Positions 1-7,749 of a DNA stretch of 64,000 bases are shown piece after piece (position 1 is the first letter of the stretch; each line of letters begins with the position of its first letter). Both the position numbers and the translations under genes were made by a program. This stretch comes from Micromonospora sediminimaris (GTDB taxonomy: Bacteria > Actinomycetota > Actinomycetes > Mycobacteriales > Micromonosporaceae): the NCBI GenBank assembly GCA_900112325.1, contig FOLJ01000023.1:37172-101171 (forward strand). Reading direction: 5' to 3'. Below the pieces are notes generated by a model. The model was given only the letters and a program-made list of their open reading frames with translations. It did not search any database and was not told the DNA's origin.

Positions 1-1337
1 GCCCGGGGCCCGTGCTCGATCCGGCCCTCGAACCAGCCGATCACGACCTTGCCGGTGAGCAGCTGGGCCACCTGGTCGACGACCTCGTCATCGGTCAGCC
101 GGGCGGTCCACTCCACCCGGTCGGCGAACTCACCGAGCGCCCGCTCGACCTCGGCGTCGTCGTACTCCGGACCGAGGTAAGGGGTGACCGACGGCGCGTA
201 CTTCACCTCGGCGGTGTTGGCCGGGTGGTTGACCCACGCGAACACCGTCGCGCCGATGGCCACACCGGTGTCACTGGCGCCGAAACTCACCGAGACGTCG
301 GAGAACCGGGAGCCCTCCAGCAGCTCGGTGTTGTTGACGCAGTTGAGCGCCACCCCACCCTCGACCAGCAGGTGATCCAGGTCGGTCCGGGTCTCCAGCG
401 CCGCCACCTGGTGCCGGGTCACCACGGTCACCATCTCCTGGACCGCCGCCGCGACCCGGGACTGGTACTCGATGGTGGCCTCCGCTGGACCGAAGTGCTT
501 CTCGATCAGGGGCTCGAACTGCCGCGGGTTCTCCAGGTCGTTGGGCAGGACCATGGTGTACCGCCCGCCCTCGTGCAGTTCGACGAAGTGCTCCAGGAAC
601 GGGTTGGGAGACGGGGGCTCGCCGAACCCGGCCAGGCCCATCACCTTGTATTCATCGTTGTTGGGCACGAATCCCAAGAACCGCGTGACGCAGGAGTAGA
701 GATTGCCCAGCGAGTCATTTGCCGTTACGAACGAGTCCTCGAAGACCCGGATCCGGCCGTCCCGGATCTCCCCGGTCAGCGACGACAGAAGCTCGGCCCG
801 GCCGTCGCTGATCAGGAATGCCGCGTCCTTGACCCCCGCCATGTAGTAGCCCGTCATCGCGTGGGCGAAGTGGTGCGGGACGAATACCACCTTCGCCGGG
901 TCCGGGGTGAAACCGGTACGAGCGGCGAAGTCGGCCAGGATCGCGTCGTGTCCCAGCACCGTGGCGAACACCATGCCGATATGGTTGAGACGAACCAGCT
1001 TCTCCATCGGCGGCATCGGGATCGATGCCAGTTCGCCCAGCGTGCTGTCGAAGACCTTGGCGTCGAAGTTCCACGGGATCGCGATCAGGTCGACGTCACC
1101 GAAATCGATCCCCGCATGATCCAGGACCCAGCGGATCGAGTTGATCGGGAAGTCTGAGGTCTTCTTCTGCCGATTGAGGCGCTCCTCCTCAACCGCGGCG
1201 ACCAGCTCGCCGTCCACGAGCAGCGCCGCGCCGGCGTCGTGCCCGAGCAGGTAATGCTTCTCGGTGCCAACTGCGCCATAGTGTTCGGCAAACATCTCCG
1301 CACTGCGGGAAAAACCGTTGCACCCCAGAATGATCAT
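1..1337 (-). CDS. Carbamoyltransferase, NodU/CmcH family (3' end outside window)
   Basis: The first about 445 residues of a carbamoyltransferase that moves a carbamoyl group from carbamoyl phosphate to a hydroxyl of a sugar, antibiotic or polyketide. The start ATG at 1337 gives MIILGCNGFS, preceded by AAAGGA at 9 nt. Visible family features are GHDAGAALLVDGE with EEER (N-terminal HSP70/actin-like fold), HHFAHA, and the KVMGLAGFGEP segment. Family members run about 550-600 residues, so roughly a quarter lies beyond the left edge. Such enzymes usually sit in natural-product or nodulation-factor clusters, so another cluster may continue to the left. The acceptor cannot be read from the sequence. 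Confidence 0.9.
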   Translation of the reverse strand, partial: MIILGCNGFSRSAEMFAEHYGAVGTEKHYLLGHDAGAALLVDGELVAAVEEERLNRQKKTSDFPINSIRWVLDHAGIDFGDVDLIAIPWNFDAKVFDSTLGELASIPMPPMEKLVRLNHIGMVFATVLGHDAILADFAARTGFTPDPAKVVFVPHHFAHAMTGYYMAGVKDAAFLISDGRAELLSSLTGEIRDGRIRVFEDSFVTANDSLGNLYSCVTRFLGFVPNNDEYKVMGLAGFGEPPSPNPFLEHFVELHEGGRYTMVLPNDLENPRQFEPLIEKHFGPAEATIEYQSRVAAAVQEMVTVVTRHQVAALETRTDLDHLLVEGGVALNCVNNTELLEGSRFSDVSVSFGASDTGVAIGATVFAWVNHPANTAEVKYAPSVTPYLGPEYDDAEVERALGEFADRVEWTARLTDDEVVDQVAQLLTGKVVIGWFEGRIEHGPR

Positions 1338-1406
1338 CAGCTGGCATCCTTTACTCTGGTGTCACGCTGCGGTTTCGGCTGCGTTGCGTTTAGATCTCCC
1401 TATCGG

Positions 1407-1435
1407 AAGCTATCCGGGTGCCGATCACCGGGCAA
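1407..1435 (-). promoter_or_regulatory. Candidate promoter of the carbamoyltransferase
   Basis: On the minus strand TTGCCC (1430-1435) and TAGCTT (1407-1412) are separated by exactly 17 bp, a fair match to an actinobacterial housekeeping promoter (TTGxxx, TAnnnT). It would give a leader of about 60 nt before the ATG at 1337. The rest of the 1338-1575 gap shows no gene. Confidence 0.4.
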
Positions 1436-1575
1436 GGTGCGTAACACACCAGTGGGCATGCATTCCTCACGGCTGTATTCCGTTTCTGGCTTGAACGGTT
1501 CGCCCTTGTCCAGGCGGTAACGAGATCTCCGACGAAGCGGGTCTTGGACGCGCATCGGTGGGCCGGTGCTGTGGG

Positions 1576-2106
1576 TCAGGGCTGGGACGCCACGGTCAGC
1601 TTGGCGATGTCTGGGGCATAGACGGTCATCCAGTGCGGATGCAGCCGGTAGTAGACCACATCGTTGTCCCAGTCGAAGAGGTCGTCGCCGTAGAAGTCCT
1701 TCAAGTACGCGAGCACGTCCGGCCAGTCCGTGGCCTGGTCGCCGTTGCGGGGGTTGAGGATCTCCACCTTGCCGTGCGTGAAGACACCGAGGTCCTCACC
1801 ACGCATATGTGCGGCGCTGACGGCGGGCCGCGCCGCGAGGTGCCGCGCCTTGGCGGCGTCGGGCGCCGTGCCGAAGTACCACTTGCCTCGCAGGAAGTGC
1901 CCGTCCACACCGCTGATCCGCGGCTCACCCTTCGCCGTCACGCTCGACAGAGCGAGGGTGCACATGCCGGTGAGGACCTGGGTGAGCTGCTCTGCGTTCA
2001 GTGTGCGCGCGGTGTTGATGATCGAGCGGAGGTGGGAGGTGGAGCCAGCGAGGGAGGCGTCAAGAAGAGCTTGGAGCTTTTCGAGATCTTCTGGGGTTTC
2101 GCGCAT
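1576..2106 (-). CDS. Pyridoxamine 5'-phosphate oxidase-like FMN/F420-binding protein
   Basis: A 176-residue protein resembling the split-barrel pyridoxamine-phosphate-oxidase superfamily, whose members bind FMN or F420 and reduce or oxidise small molecules. The core reads CTLALSSVTAKGEPRISGVD, then GKWYFGTAPDAAKARHLAARP and a C-terminal VVYYRLHPHWMTVYAPD, the usual order of barrel strands. The ATG at 2106 is chosen because homology begins there. An ATG at 2220 would add 38 residues without family resemblance. It is a single gene with its own upstream gap, and the substrate is unknown. Confidence 0.75.
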   Translation of the reverse strand: MRETPEDLEKLQALLDASLAGSTSHLRSIINTARTLNAEQLTQVLTGMCTLALSSVTAKGEPRISGVDGHFLRGKWYFGTAPDAAKARHLAARPAVSAAHMRGEDLGVFTHGKVEILNPRNGDQATDWPDVLAYLKDFYGDDLFDWDNDVVYYRLHPHWMTVYAPDIAKLTVASQP

Positions 2107-2475
2107 CGAGGTCCTTGTCTCTCCGTATCTATCTGTGCCGAGGTCCGCGCCTGTCACCGGCGCCGACCGATGAACCCATGCTCCACCCAAAACCTGACAC
2201 CTTGCGTCATATTTCTTCAACCTGGCTTGCGGACACCAGCGGGCCGCACGGCAGCCGGCGCGACATGAATGGCTCCCGCCTGGCGACGCGCACGCTCTGC
2301 GGCTGGAAGAGGACGGGATCTCGTCGAGTCTTCTGGAGGTTACGAGACCTGGACCCTGAGGCAGCCGGCCAGTTGCTGTGACGGCGCGTCGCGAGCGCGA
2401 CTCGCGGCAGAGAAAGACGCTTGATCTTGGCTTGTGGGCTCACGTTCGCCCGACGCGATCGTCATAATCGGCCTC
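2107..2475. other. Intergenic gap, no gene recognised
   Basis: About 370 bases between divergent genes. I see no gene, RNA or convincing hairpin. It presumably carries the promoters of both neighbours. Confidence 0.4.
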
Positions 2476-2985
2476 GTGAGAGAGGCGCTGTTCGCGTTGG
2501 CAGGCACTGCCTTGGGCATCGTCGGCACTCTGCTCACCGACCTGTGGCGGGCCAGAAAGGCCGACATCCGCGAGCGACGCGAGCGGCTGCGCAATGCGTG
2601 CGTCGACTTCACTGCGGCCCTCGTCCGCCTGCGGCAGGCATTCTGGGGGCGAGGCTACGATGCGGAGGGCCGCCGTACGACGATGCGGGAAGCCCACGAC
2701 GAGGCCCGAGTTCAGTTCGAGCGGTTGAGGCTGAGCACGACCTCGCTCCAGGTGCAAGAGGAAGCCCGGTACGCATTGCGGTACGGCTACGGACTCCTGC
2801 GCCAGCTCGAAGGGTTGCCGCCGCGGGAGGACGAGGTCGAGCCGTCGGCGCTGGATCAGCTCGAGGACCACCTGGTCCGGCTGTTCGTGGAGGTCCGTCA
2901 GGAACTCGGGGTCCCACGCCCCCACCACGTACTGTCCGAACGCGCCTTCTTCGAGAAGATCTCCCCGACCGCAGCCGTCGATTGA
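2476..2985 (+). CDS. Hypothetical protein with one N-terminal membrane helix
   Basis: Not recognised. The GTG at 2476 gives a 169-residue protein. Residues 2-20 (REALFALAGTALGIVGTLL) form a hydrophobic helix, followed by a basic, charged stretch (WRARKADIRERRERLRN). The remainder looks alpha-helical and rich in Arg, Glu and Leu, typical of a small actinobacterial protein with one membrane anchor and a cytoplasmic helical domain. A GTG at 2434 would lengthen it by 14 residues that do not look membrane-related. Function unknown. Confidence 0.55.
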   Translation: MREALFALAGTALGIVGTLLTDLWRARKADIRERRERLRNACVDFTAALVRLRQAFWGRGYDAEGRRTTMREAHDEARVQFERLRLSTTSLQVQEEARYALRYGYGLLRQLEGLPPREDEVEPSALDQLEDHLVRLFVEVRQELGVPRPHHVLSERAFFEKISPTAAVD

Positions 2986-3209
2986 TCACAATCGCCGGAT
3001 TCCCAACCACACTCCGAGGACGTGCCACACCGACCGACTTTCCTCGTGTTGGCGAACGGACACTCACTCCGAAGCCCCGCATGGCCGTCACCGCCACGAG
3101 CACGAGCGGACGGCGGCATGACAGCGCATGTGACCGTGGGGCAGCAGTGCCGGGTAGCGCCGCGCCCGGCGGACCGCACGGCGCCGTCGATTCTGGCAGG
3201 ATCCGTCGG

Positions 3210-3731
3210 ATGCGCAGACTGCTGGTGTTCCTTCTCGTGATGGCTGTTGCCGGCTGCGGCGACGGTGACGCGACCGGGACGGGAGCCACCGAACAGTTCA
3301 CCCAGGGCGGCGTCAGTATGGAGCCGACGGTCAAGACCGGCCAGGTTGTCACCGCACGGAAAGTAACCGGCACGTATGAGGCACGGCGCGGCGATGTCGT
3401 CCTGCTCCGTTCCCCCGGCGGTCTCTGGGGTGACCGTAAGGCGCCGCTGCTCAAACGCGTCGTCGCGGTCGGCGGCGAAACCATCGCCTGCTGCGATACC
3501 TCAGGCAGGGTGACGGTCGACGGTAAGCCACTGGCCGAGCCCTATGTTGCTGAGGACGCGTCGCTCGACGAGCCGCCGAACCCGAACTACTGCGGGCCGC
3601 GCCGGTTCGCCGCGGTCACCGTGCCGGCCGACTCCGTCTTCGTCATGGGCGACAGCCGCGCCCGGTCGAACGACTCACGGTGTGCCGGGCCGGTGCCGGT
3701 GTCGTCGGTCTTCGCCGTAATGGTCGACTGA
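3210..3731 (+). CDS. Signal peptidase I-like (S26) protein with lipoprotein signal
   Basis: A 173-residue member of the S26 signal peptidase I family, which cleaves secretory signal peptides outside the membrane. The Ser nucleophile lies in GVSMEPT (S36), the Lys general base in LLKRVVAVGGE (K82), and box E is GDSRARSNDSR. Unusually, the N-terminus MRRLLVFLLVMAVAGC is a lipoprotein signal with its lipobox Cys at residue 16, where a normal signal peptidase I has an uncleaved anchor helix. The ATG at 3210 fits this signal. It stands alone, between a hypothetical gene and a GNAT gene, and is not linked to ribosomal or RNase H genes as lepB usually is. Confidence 0.8.
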   Translation: MRRLLVFLLVMAVAGCGDGDATGTGATEQFTQGGVSMEPTVKTGQVVTARKVTGTYEARRGDVVLLRSPGGLWGDRKAPLLKRVVAVGGETIACCDTSGRVTVDGKPLAEPYVAEDASLDEPPNPNYCGPRRFAAVTVPADSVFVMGDSRARSNDSRCAGPVPVSSVFAVMVD

Positions 3732-3898
3732 CCAGGGCACACCTGACACTTGCCACGGACGCGCCCGAGGTGGCCGACGCCAAGCGCTCGGACGGCGGCA
3801 GATCAGTACACCGGCTTGGACCTGATGGCTTACTTGCCGGTGCTGACCACAATTGCCTGCAGATTGGCAGCGAGCGCCTCAACCGATGGAGAAGCGTG

Positions 3899-4420
3899 GT
3901 GACGTCCTGGTCCGTGGTCGCCGAAGCCTTCGACTCAACCGATGCCTGCGCTCTTCGTCGTGACTACTACGCCGAAGTCGCCGGCCGCTACCTGAGGCGG
4001 CCCGTGACTGCCGAGGAGATCGACCATGGGATTGCCGGGGACGGTGCCGAACTGCTCACCCCACCCACGGTTCAGTTCATCGTCGGACGTTATGCGGGGG
4101 AGCCGGCCGCTTGTGGTGGATTCTCGATGCTCGACGACGAACGCGCTGAGCTCACCCGCGTCTACGTGCGGCCTGGCTTCCGCGGCCGTGGGGGTGCCCG
4201 CCTGCTGCTGACAGCGCTGGAGCACCATGCATACGTGCTGGGTGCAAGGGAGATGGTTCTCAACACCCGCCTCGATCTGATCGAGGCACGGTCGCTCTAC
4301 ATTCGACACGGCTACCTCGAAATCCCGGCGTACTGCACGGGTCCGTACATGGAGATCTGGTACGGCAAGCGTCTCACTCAATCGGCGCTGTTCGAGGGCC
4401 TTCCGGCAGCTAGCCGATAG
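3899..4420 (+). CDS. GNAT family N-acetyltransferase
   Basis: A 173-residue acyl-CoA-dependent N-acetyltransferase. The acetyl-CoA pyrophosphate loop is RVYVRPGFRGRGGARLLL, matching the R/QxxGxG/A motif, followed by the C-terminal LYIRHGYLEIPAY segment. GGAG at 7 nt favours the GTG at 3899; the GTG at 3896 is the alternative. The substrate cannot be predicted. Its 3' end overlaps the stop codon of the convergent decarboxylase fragment. Confidence 0.75.
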   Translation: MTSWSVVAEAFDSTDACALRRDYYAEVAGRYLRRPVTAEEIDHGIAGDGAELLTPPTVQFIVGRYAGEPAACGGFSMLDDERAELTRVYVRPGFRGRGGARLLLTALEHHAYVLGAREMVLNTRLDLIEARSLYIRHGYLEIPAYCTGPYMEIWYGKRLTQSALFEGLPAASR

Positions 4421-4613
4421 GAGTGACCTCAATTTTGACTGGCGTACGGAGGCACCCTGCCCCATAACCCTCGGCGGCCCGACAGAAGTCAGCGGTGCGA
4501 CGCGCGTCACTGCCCCGGATGGCCGACGGCAGCCGTACTGGATCGGGATCGAGCCCGACGCACACGAGCCGTCCCGCAGCCCACCGGCCGCGCACCATCT
4601 CGTAGAAACCCAT
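4410..4613 (-). pseudogene. Truncated orotidine 5'-phosphate decarboxylase N-terminus
   Basis: A 67-codon reading frame whose first about 48 residues look like the start of an OMP decarboxylase: MGFYEMVRGRW, LVCVGLDPDPVRLP and RRTADFCRA. The VGLDPDPxxLP stretch is the first beta strand and active-site loop of this family. After FCRA the similarity stops, and the rest (about 20 residues to the stop) is unrelated. The enzyme needs about 230-280 residues, so this is a remnant. A PyrE-like fragment in the opposite orientation lies at 17236-17367, and the two may derive from one fused decarboxylase/phosphoribosyltransferase gene. Confidence 0.5.
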
Positions 4614-4679
4614 CGCACCCTCCAGCGACCAGGCTACCGACAGCGGCGCTGAACCTGACCGACCTCAGGCCCAGCAGGT

Positions 4680-7304
4680 TCATGTAACCCCGACGCGAGT
4701 CGAAGTAGTGTCCACCGGACGCCGCGGCACGCCTGCCGGTCGGTGGTCCCGCAGCCTGCGTCGCCTTGAGCTTCGACTGATCGGACGCGCTCTTCTGCTC
4801 GTCGCGCGTTCGTGTCGCCCGCCCCGGGTGATGCGGACGATCTGCTCGCGGACGCACTCCGCGTCGGGGTGACCGAGCTCGTCAAGGATGCGCAGGGCCC
4901 GCTGCCAGGTGTGCACGGCACCCGCCCGGTCGCCCGACGAGCGTCGGCTGGCACCGAGCCGGATCAGGCTCTCCGCTTCGTCGTACCGGTCACCGATCTG
5001 CACGAACAGGCGCAGCGCCCGGTGGTAACACCGGACCGCTCGACGGTGGCGACCGAGACGGTCGTGGATGAAGCCGAGGCTGTCCCAGGTGTTCGCCTCG
5101 CCGTGCCGGTCGTCGGTTTGGCGCAGCAGCACCAATGCCCGCCGGCAGTGTTCGAGCGCCGGCCCGTACTGGCCGAGTTGCGCGTACGCCCAACCGATCC
5201 CGTTCTGCGCGCTGGCCTCCCCGGACAGGTGGCCGACGATCCGATACAGATCCGCGGCGCGTTGCGCGTGGTACAGGACCTCGGTGTGCCGACCGAGCCG
5301 GTCCAGCATTGCGCAGAACGCCCGATGGGTACGCGCCTGCCCGGCGTGGTCGTCGAGTTCACCGAAGAGCTTCAGCGCTGCGCGGTAGTGACTCTCCGCC
5401 CTTTCCTGCTCGCCTGTGCGGGCCAGCACCCGGGCGAGGTCGCGGTGGGCGCTGGCGTGCCCGGACGGGTCGTTCGATCGCCGAGCCGCGGCCAAGGCGG
5501 TCTGCTGCGCGTCGACCAGGTCGAACCAGTGGCCCCGGCGTTGCAGGAAGTCGACCAGGGTGCGGGCCAGCCGCCACGCGTGCCCCTCGAACCCGATCCG
5601 CGCTGCCTGGGCGACTGCCGCGAGGAGGACGCGATGCTCGGCGGTGAACCAGGCCAGCGCGTGGCGGTGGTCGCTGATCGCCTCGGGCACCACCCCGGGT
5701 GGGGTAGCGGCCAAGGGGATCGGATCCCAGCTGGGCTGCAACCGCAGCGCGGCGTTGTGTGCCGAGTGCAGGTAGTGGTCGAGGCCGCGTTGGATCGCCG
5801 CGCGGTGGGTCTCGGGTGTCTCGGTGTTCTCGATGAGTTCGGCTGCGTACTCACGTAACAGGTCGTGGGTGCCGAATCTGCCCGGCGCGTGTTCGGTGAC
5901 GAGGTGGGCGTTGGCCAGTTCCGTCAGCAGCCGGTGCACCTGATCGCGGGGCAGCCCAGCCAGGCTGGCGGCGGCGGGTATCCCGATTTCGGGACCGCAG
6001 TGACAGCCGAGGAGCCGGAACAGTCGCGCGGCGGGCGGGGTGAGGCTCTGGTACGACCAGGAGAAGACCGCCTGCACGTCGGTGACGACGTCGCAGGCGT
6101 CGAACGCGTCGCGTAGGCGCTGCGTCTGCCGCAGTTCGGCGGCGAGGGTGGCCAGGGGAAACCCCGGGTGTGCCAGTCCCCGGGCGGCGACCACGGCCAG
6201 CGCGAGCGGCAACCGCGCGCACCGCTCGATCATGTCGTCGACGGCCCGTGGTTCGACCGTCAACCGGTCGACACCGAGGCGCCGGGCCAGCAGCTGGCGT
6301 GACTCCTCGACGGTGAGCAGGTCAACGGTTATCGGTCGGGTTCCCTCGGCGGCAACCAGACCGCTGAGACGGTTGCGGCTGGTCACCAACGCCAGGCAGC
6401 CCGGGCTGCCGGGCAGCAGGGGGCGCACCTGGTCGGCGTCGTGGGCGTTGTCCAGCACCACCAGCATCCGCCGGCCGGCGAGAAGGCTTCGGTACAGCCC
6501 CACCTGTGCGGACAGTTGGGCGGGGATGCGCTCGGGTGGCACGTCGAGGGCCTCAAGGAACCCCCGGACCGCCTCGGCGGGCGTCGTCATCGCGCCGGCG
6601 GGATCGAATCCCCGGAGGTTGACGTAGAGCTGTCCGTCCGGGTACCGCTCGGCGACCCGGTGCGCCCAGTACACCGCAAGGGTCGTCTTGCCGACCCCTG
6701 CGGTGCCGGACAGCACGACGCTCGTCGCGACGGGTTCACCGGCGCCACCTGCGTCCGGGACGGCAGACCCGTTGCCGACACCGCCGGCGGCGTCGAGTTG
6801 GGCGAGTTGCGCGGTACGGCCGACGAAGCTGGCCAGGGCCGGTGGTAGCTGGTGCGGGACGACGGTCGATCTCCGCACGGCACCTGCTGCCGGAGGGCTC
6901 GCCTGGGCCACCGGGACTTCGGTTTCCTCCTGCCGGTCGGCCGGATTCGGCGGCCGCCGGCCTTCCTCGACCCGGTCACGCGCGGTGGCCAGCGCTCCCT
7001 GCTCGGCGCCAGTGGCGCCGAGCAGACCGGTCAGGATGTCGAAGCGCTCGGTGGAGGGCAGCACGTTTCCCGCGAAGTACTCCCCGATGACGCCGCGCGA
7101 CCAGCCGGTCTTCGCCGCCAACTGCCGGTACGTCAAGGGGGTGTCGCCCTGCTGCCGGGCATGTCGGCGCCGGAGCTGGCGCAGCAGCCCGGCCAGATCG
7201 TGCACCGTCCGCACCTCGGCGGCCTCGCGCACGATGGCGAGTGCGGAACGGGCTTCCTCAGACATACGGTCGATCGCCGGTCGGGCGTCGGGACGTACGG
7301 ACAT
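4680..7304 (-). CDS. HTH/NB-ARC/TPR (STAND) transcriptional regulator
   Basis: An 874-residue STAND-class NTPase regulator. Residues about 35-100 form a helix-turn-helix (LTYRQLAAKTGWSRGVIGEY). Then come an NB-ARC-like ATPase with Walker A GTAGVGKTT (200-208) and Walker B MLVVLDN (280-286), and from about 600 to 830 a run of tetratricopeptide repeats (AHRDLARVLARTGEQERAE and similar). Such proteins oligomerise on nucleotide and ligand binding to switch transcription. The last about 45 residues are a basic, low-complexity Arg/Ser tail that looks non-native, possibly read-through past a lost stop. It diverges from the secreted hydrolase at 7750, a plausible target. Confidence 0.85.
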   Translation of the reverse strand: MSVRPDARPAIDRMSEEARSALAIVREAAEVRTVHDLAGLLRQLRRRHARQQGDTPLTYRQLAAKTGWSRGVIGEYFAGNVLPSTERFDILTGLLGATGAEQGALATARDRVEEGRRPPNPADRQEETEVPVAQASPPAAGAVRRSTVVPHQLPPALASFVGRTAQLAQLDAAGGVGNGSAVPDAGGAGEPVATSVVLSGTAGVGKTTLAVYWAHRVAERYPDGQLYVNLRGFDPAGAMTTPAEAVRGFLEALDVPPERIPAQLSAQVGLYRSLLAGRRMLVVLDNAHDADQVRPLLPGSPGCLALVTSRNRLSGLVAAEGTRPITVDLLTVEESRQLLARRLGVDRLTVEPRAVDDMIERCARLPLALAVVAARGLAHPGFPLATLAAELRQTQRLRDAFDACDVVTDVQAVFSWSYQSLTPPAARLFRLLGCHCGPEIGIPAAASLAGLPRDQVHRLLTELANAHLVTEHAPGRFGTHDLLREYAAELIENTETPETHRAAIQRGLDHYLHSAHNAALRLQPSWDPIPLAATPPGVVPEAISDHRHALAWFTAEHRVLLAAVAQAARIGFEGHAWRLARTLVDFLQRRGHWFDLVDAQQTALAAARRSNDPSGHASAHRDLARVLARTGEQERAESHYRAALKLFGELDDHAGQARTHRAFCAMLDRLGRHTEVLYHAQRAADLYRIVGHLSGEASAQNGIGWAYAQLGQYGPALEHCRRALVLLRQTDDRHGEANTWDSLGFIHDRLGRHRRAVRCYHRALRLFVQIGDRYDEAESLIRLGASRRSSGDRAGAVHTWQRALRILDELGHPDAECVREQIVRITRGGRHERATSRRARPISRSSRRRRLRDHRPAGVPRRPVDTTSTRVGVT

Positions 7305-7749
7305 GCGGCCTCCGCGTGCTGGCCGCCCGGCGGTGGGCGCTGGTATCCGGGAGCGTAATCAACCCGGTTGATCACCGAGAGCAGATCGACCGATATCCGT
7401 CAATGCACCCAGACTTCGGGAAGGCGCTTGCTTGCGGCGCGTCCGTCCACGGTGGTGGGCGGTCGGCGCGGGGCCCGGCATCCGGGTCGAGGGTGGTGGC
7501 CGGTAGCCGGCAGATCGGTTTCGACGGTGCCGACCGGCACCGGTGTCTACCCCGGTTCGGTCTCGTCTGCCCGTGTCCAGTGGCGTCCAGTGGCGTCCAG
7601 GATGCCCCGCGCTCGGCTGGAACGCGTGCCACCGTCCGTGGGCGGGATCGTCCCGCCCATCAGATCGAGGAAAGGAACACGACGTGAACTTCCGGCATGT
7701 GACACGGCGAGGTCCGGCGACGGCACCGCGCGACCGAAGGGGAGGCCCC
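7305..7749. promoter_or_regulatory. Divergent promoter region with 10-bp phased repeats
   Basis: A 445-bp gap between the STAND regulator and the secreted hydrolase, with no gene. At 7575-7600 the unit GTCCAGTGGC occurs twice in tandem and then partially (GTCCAG), one unit per helical turn. This could be a cooperative binding site. Two ribosome sites follow: AGGAAAGGA before the GTG at 7684 and GGGGAGG before the ATG at 7750. Confidence 0.4.
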
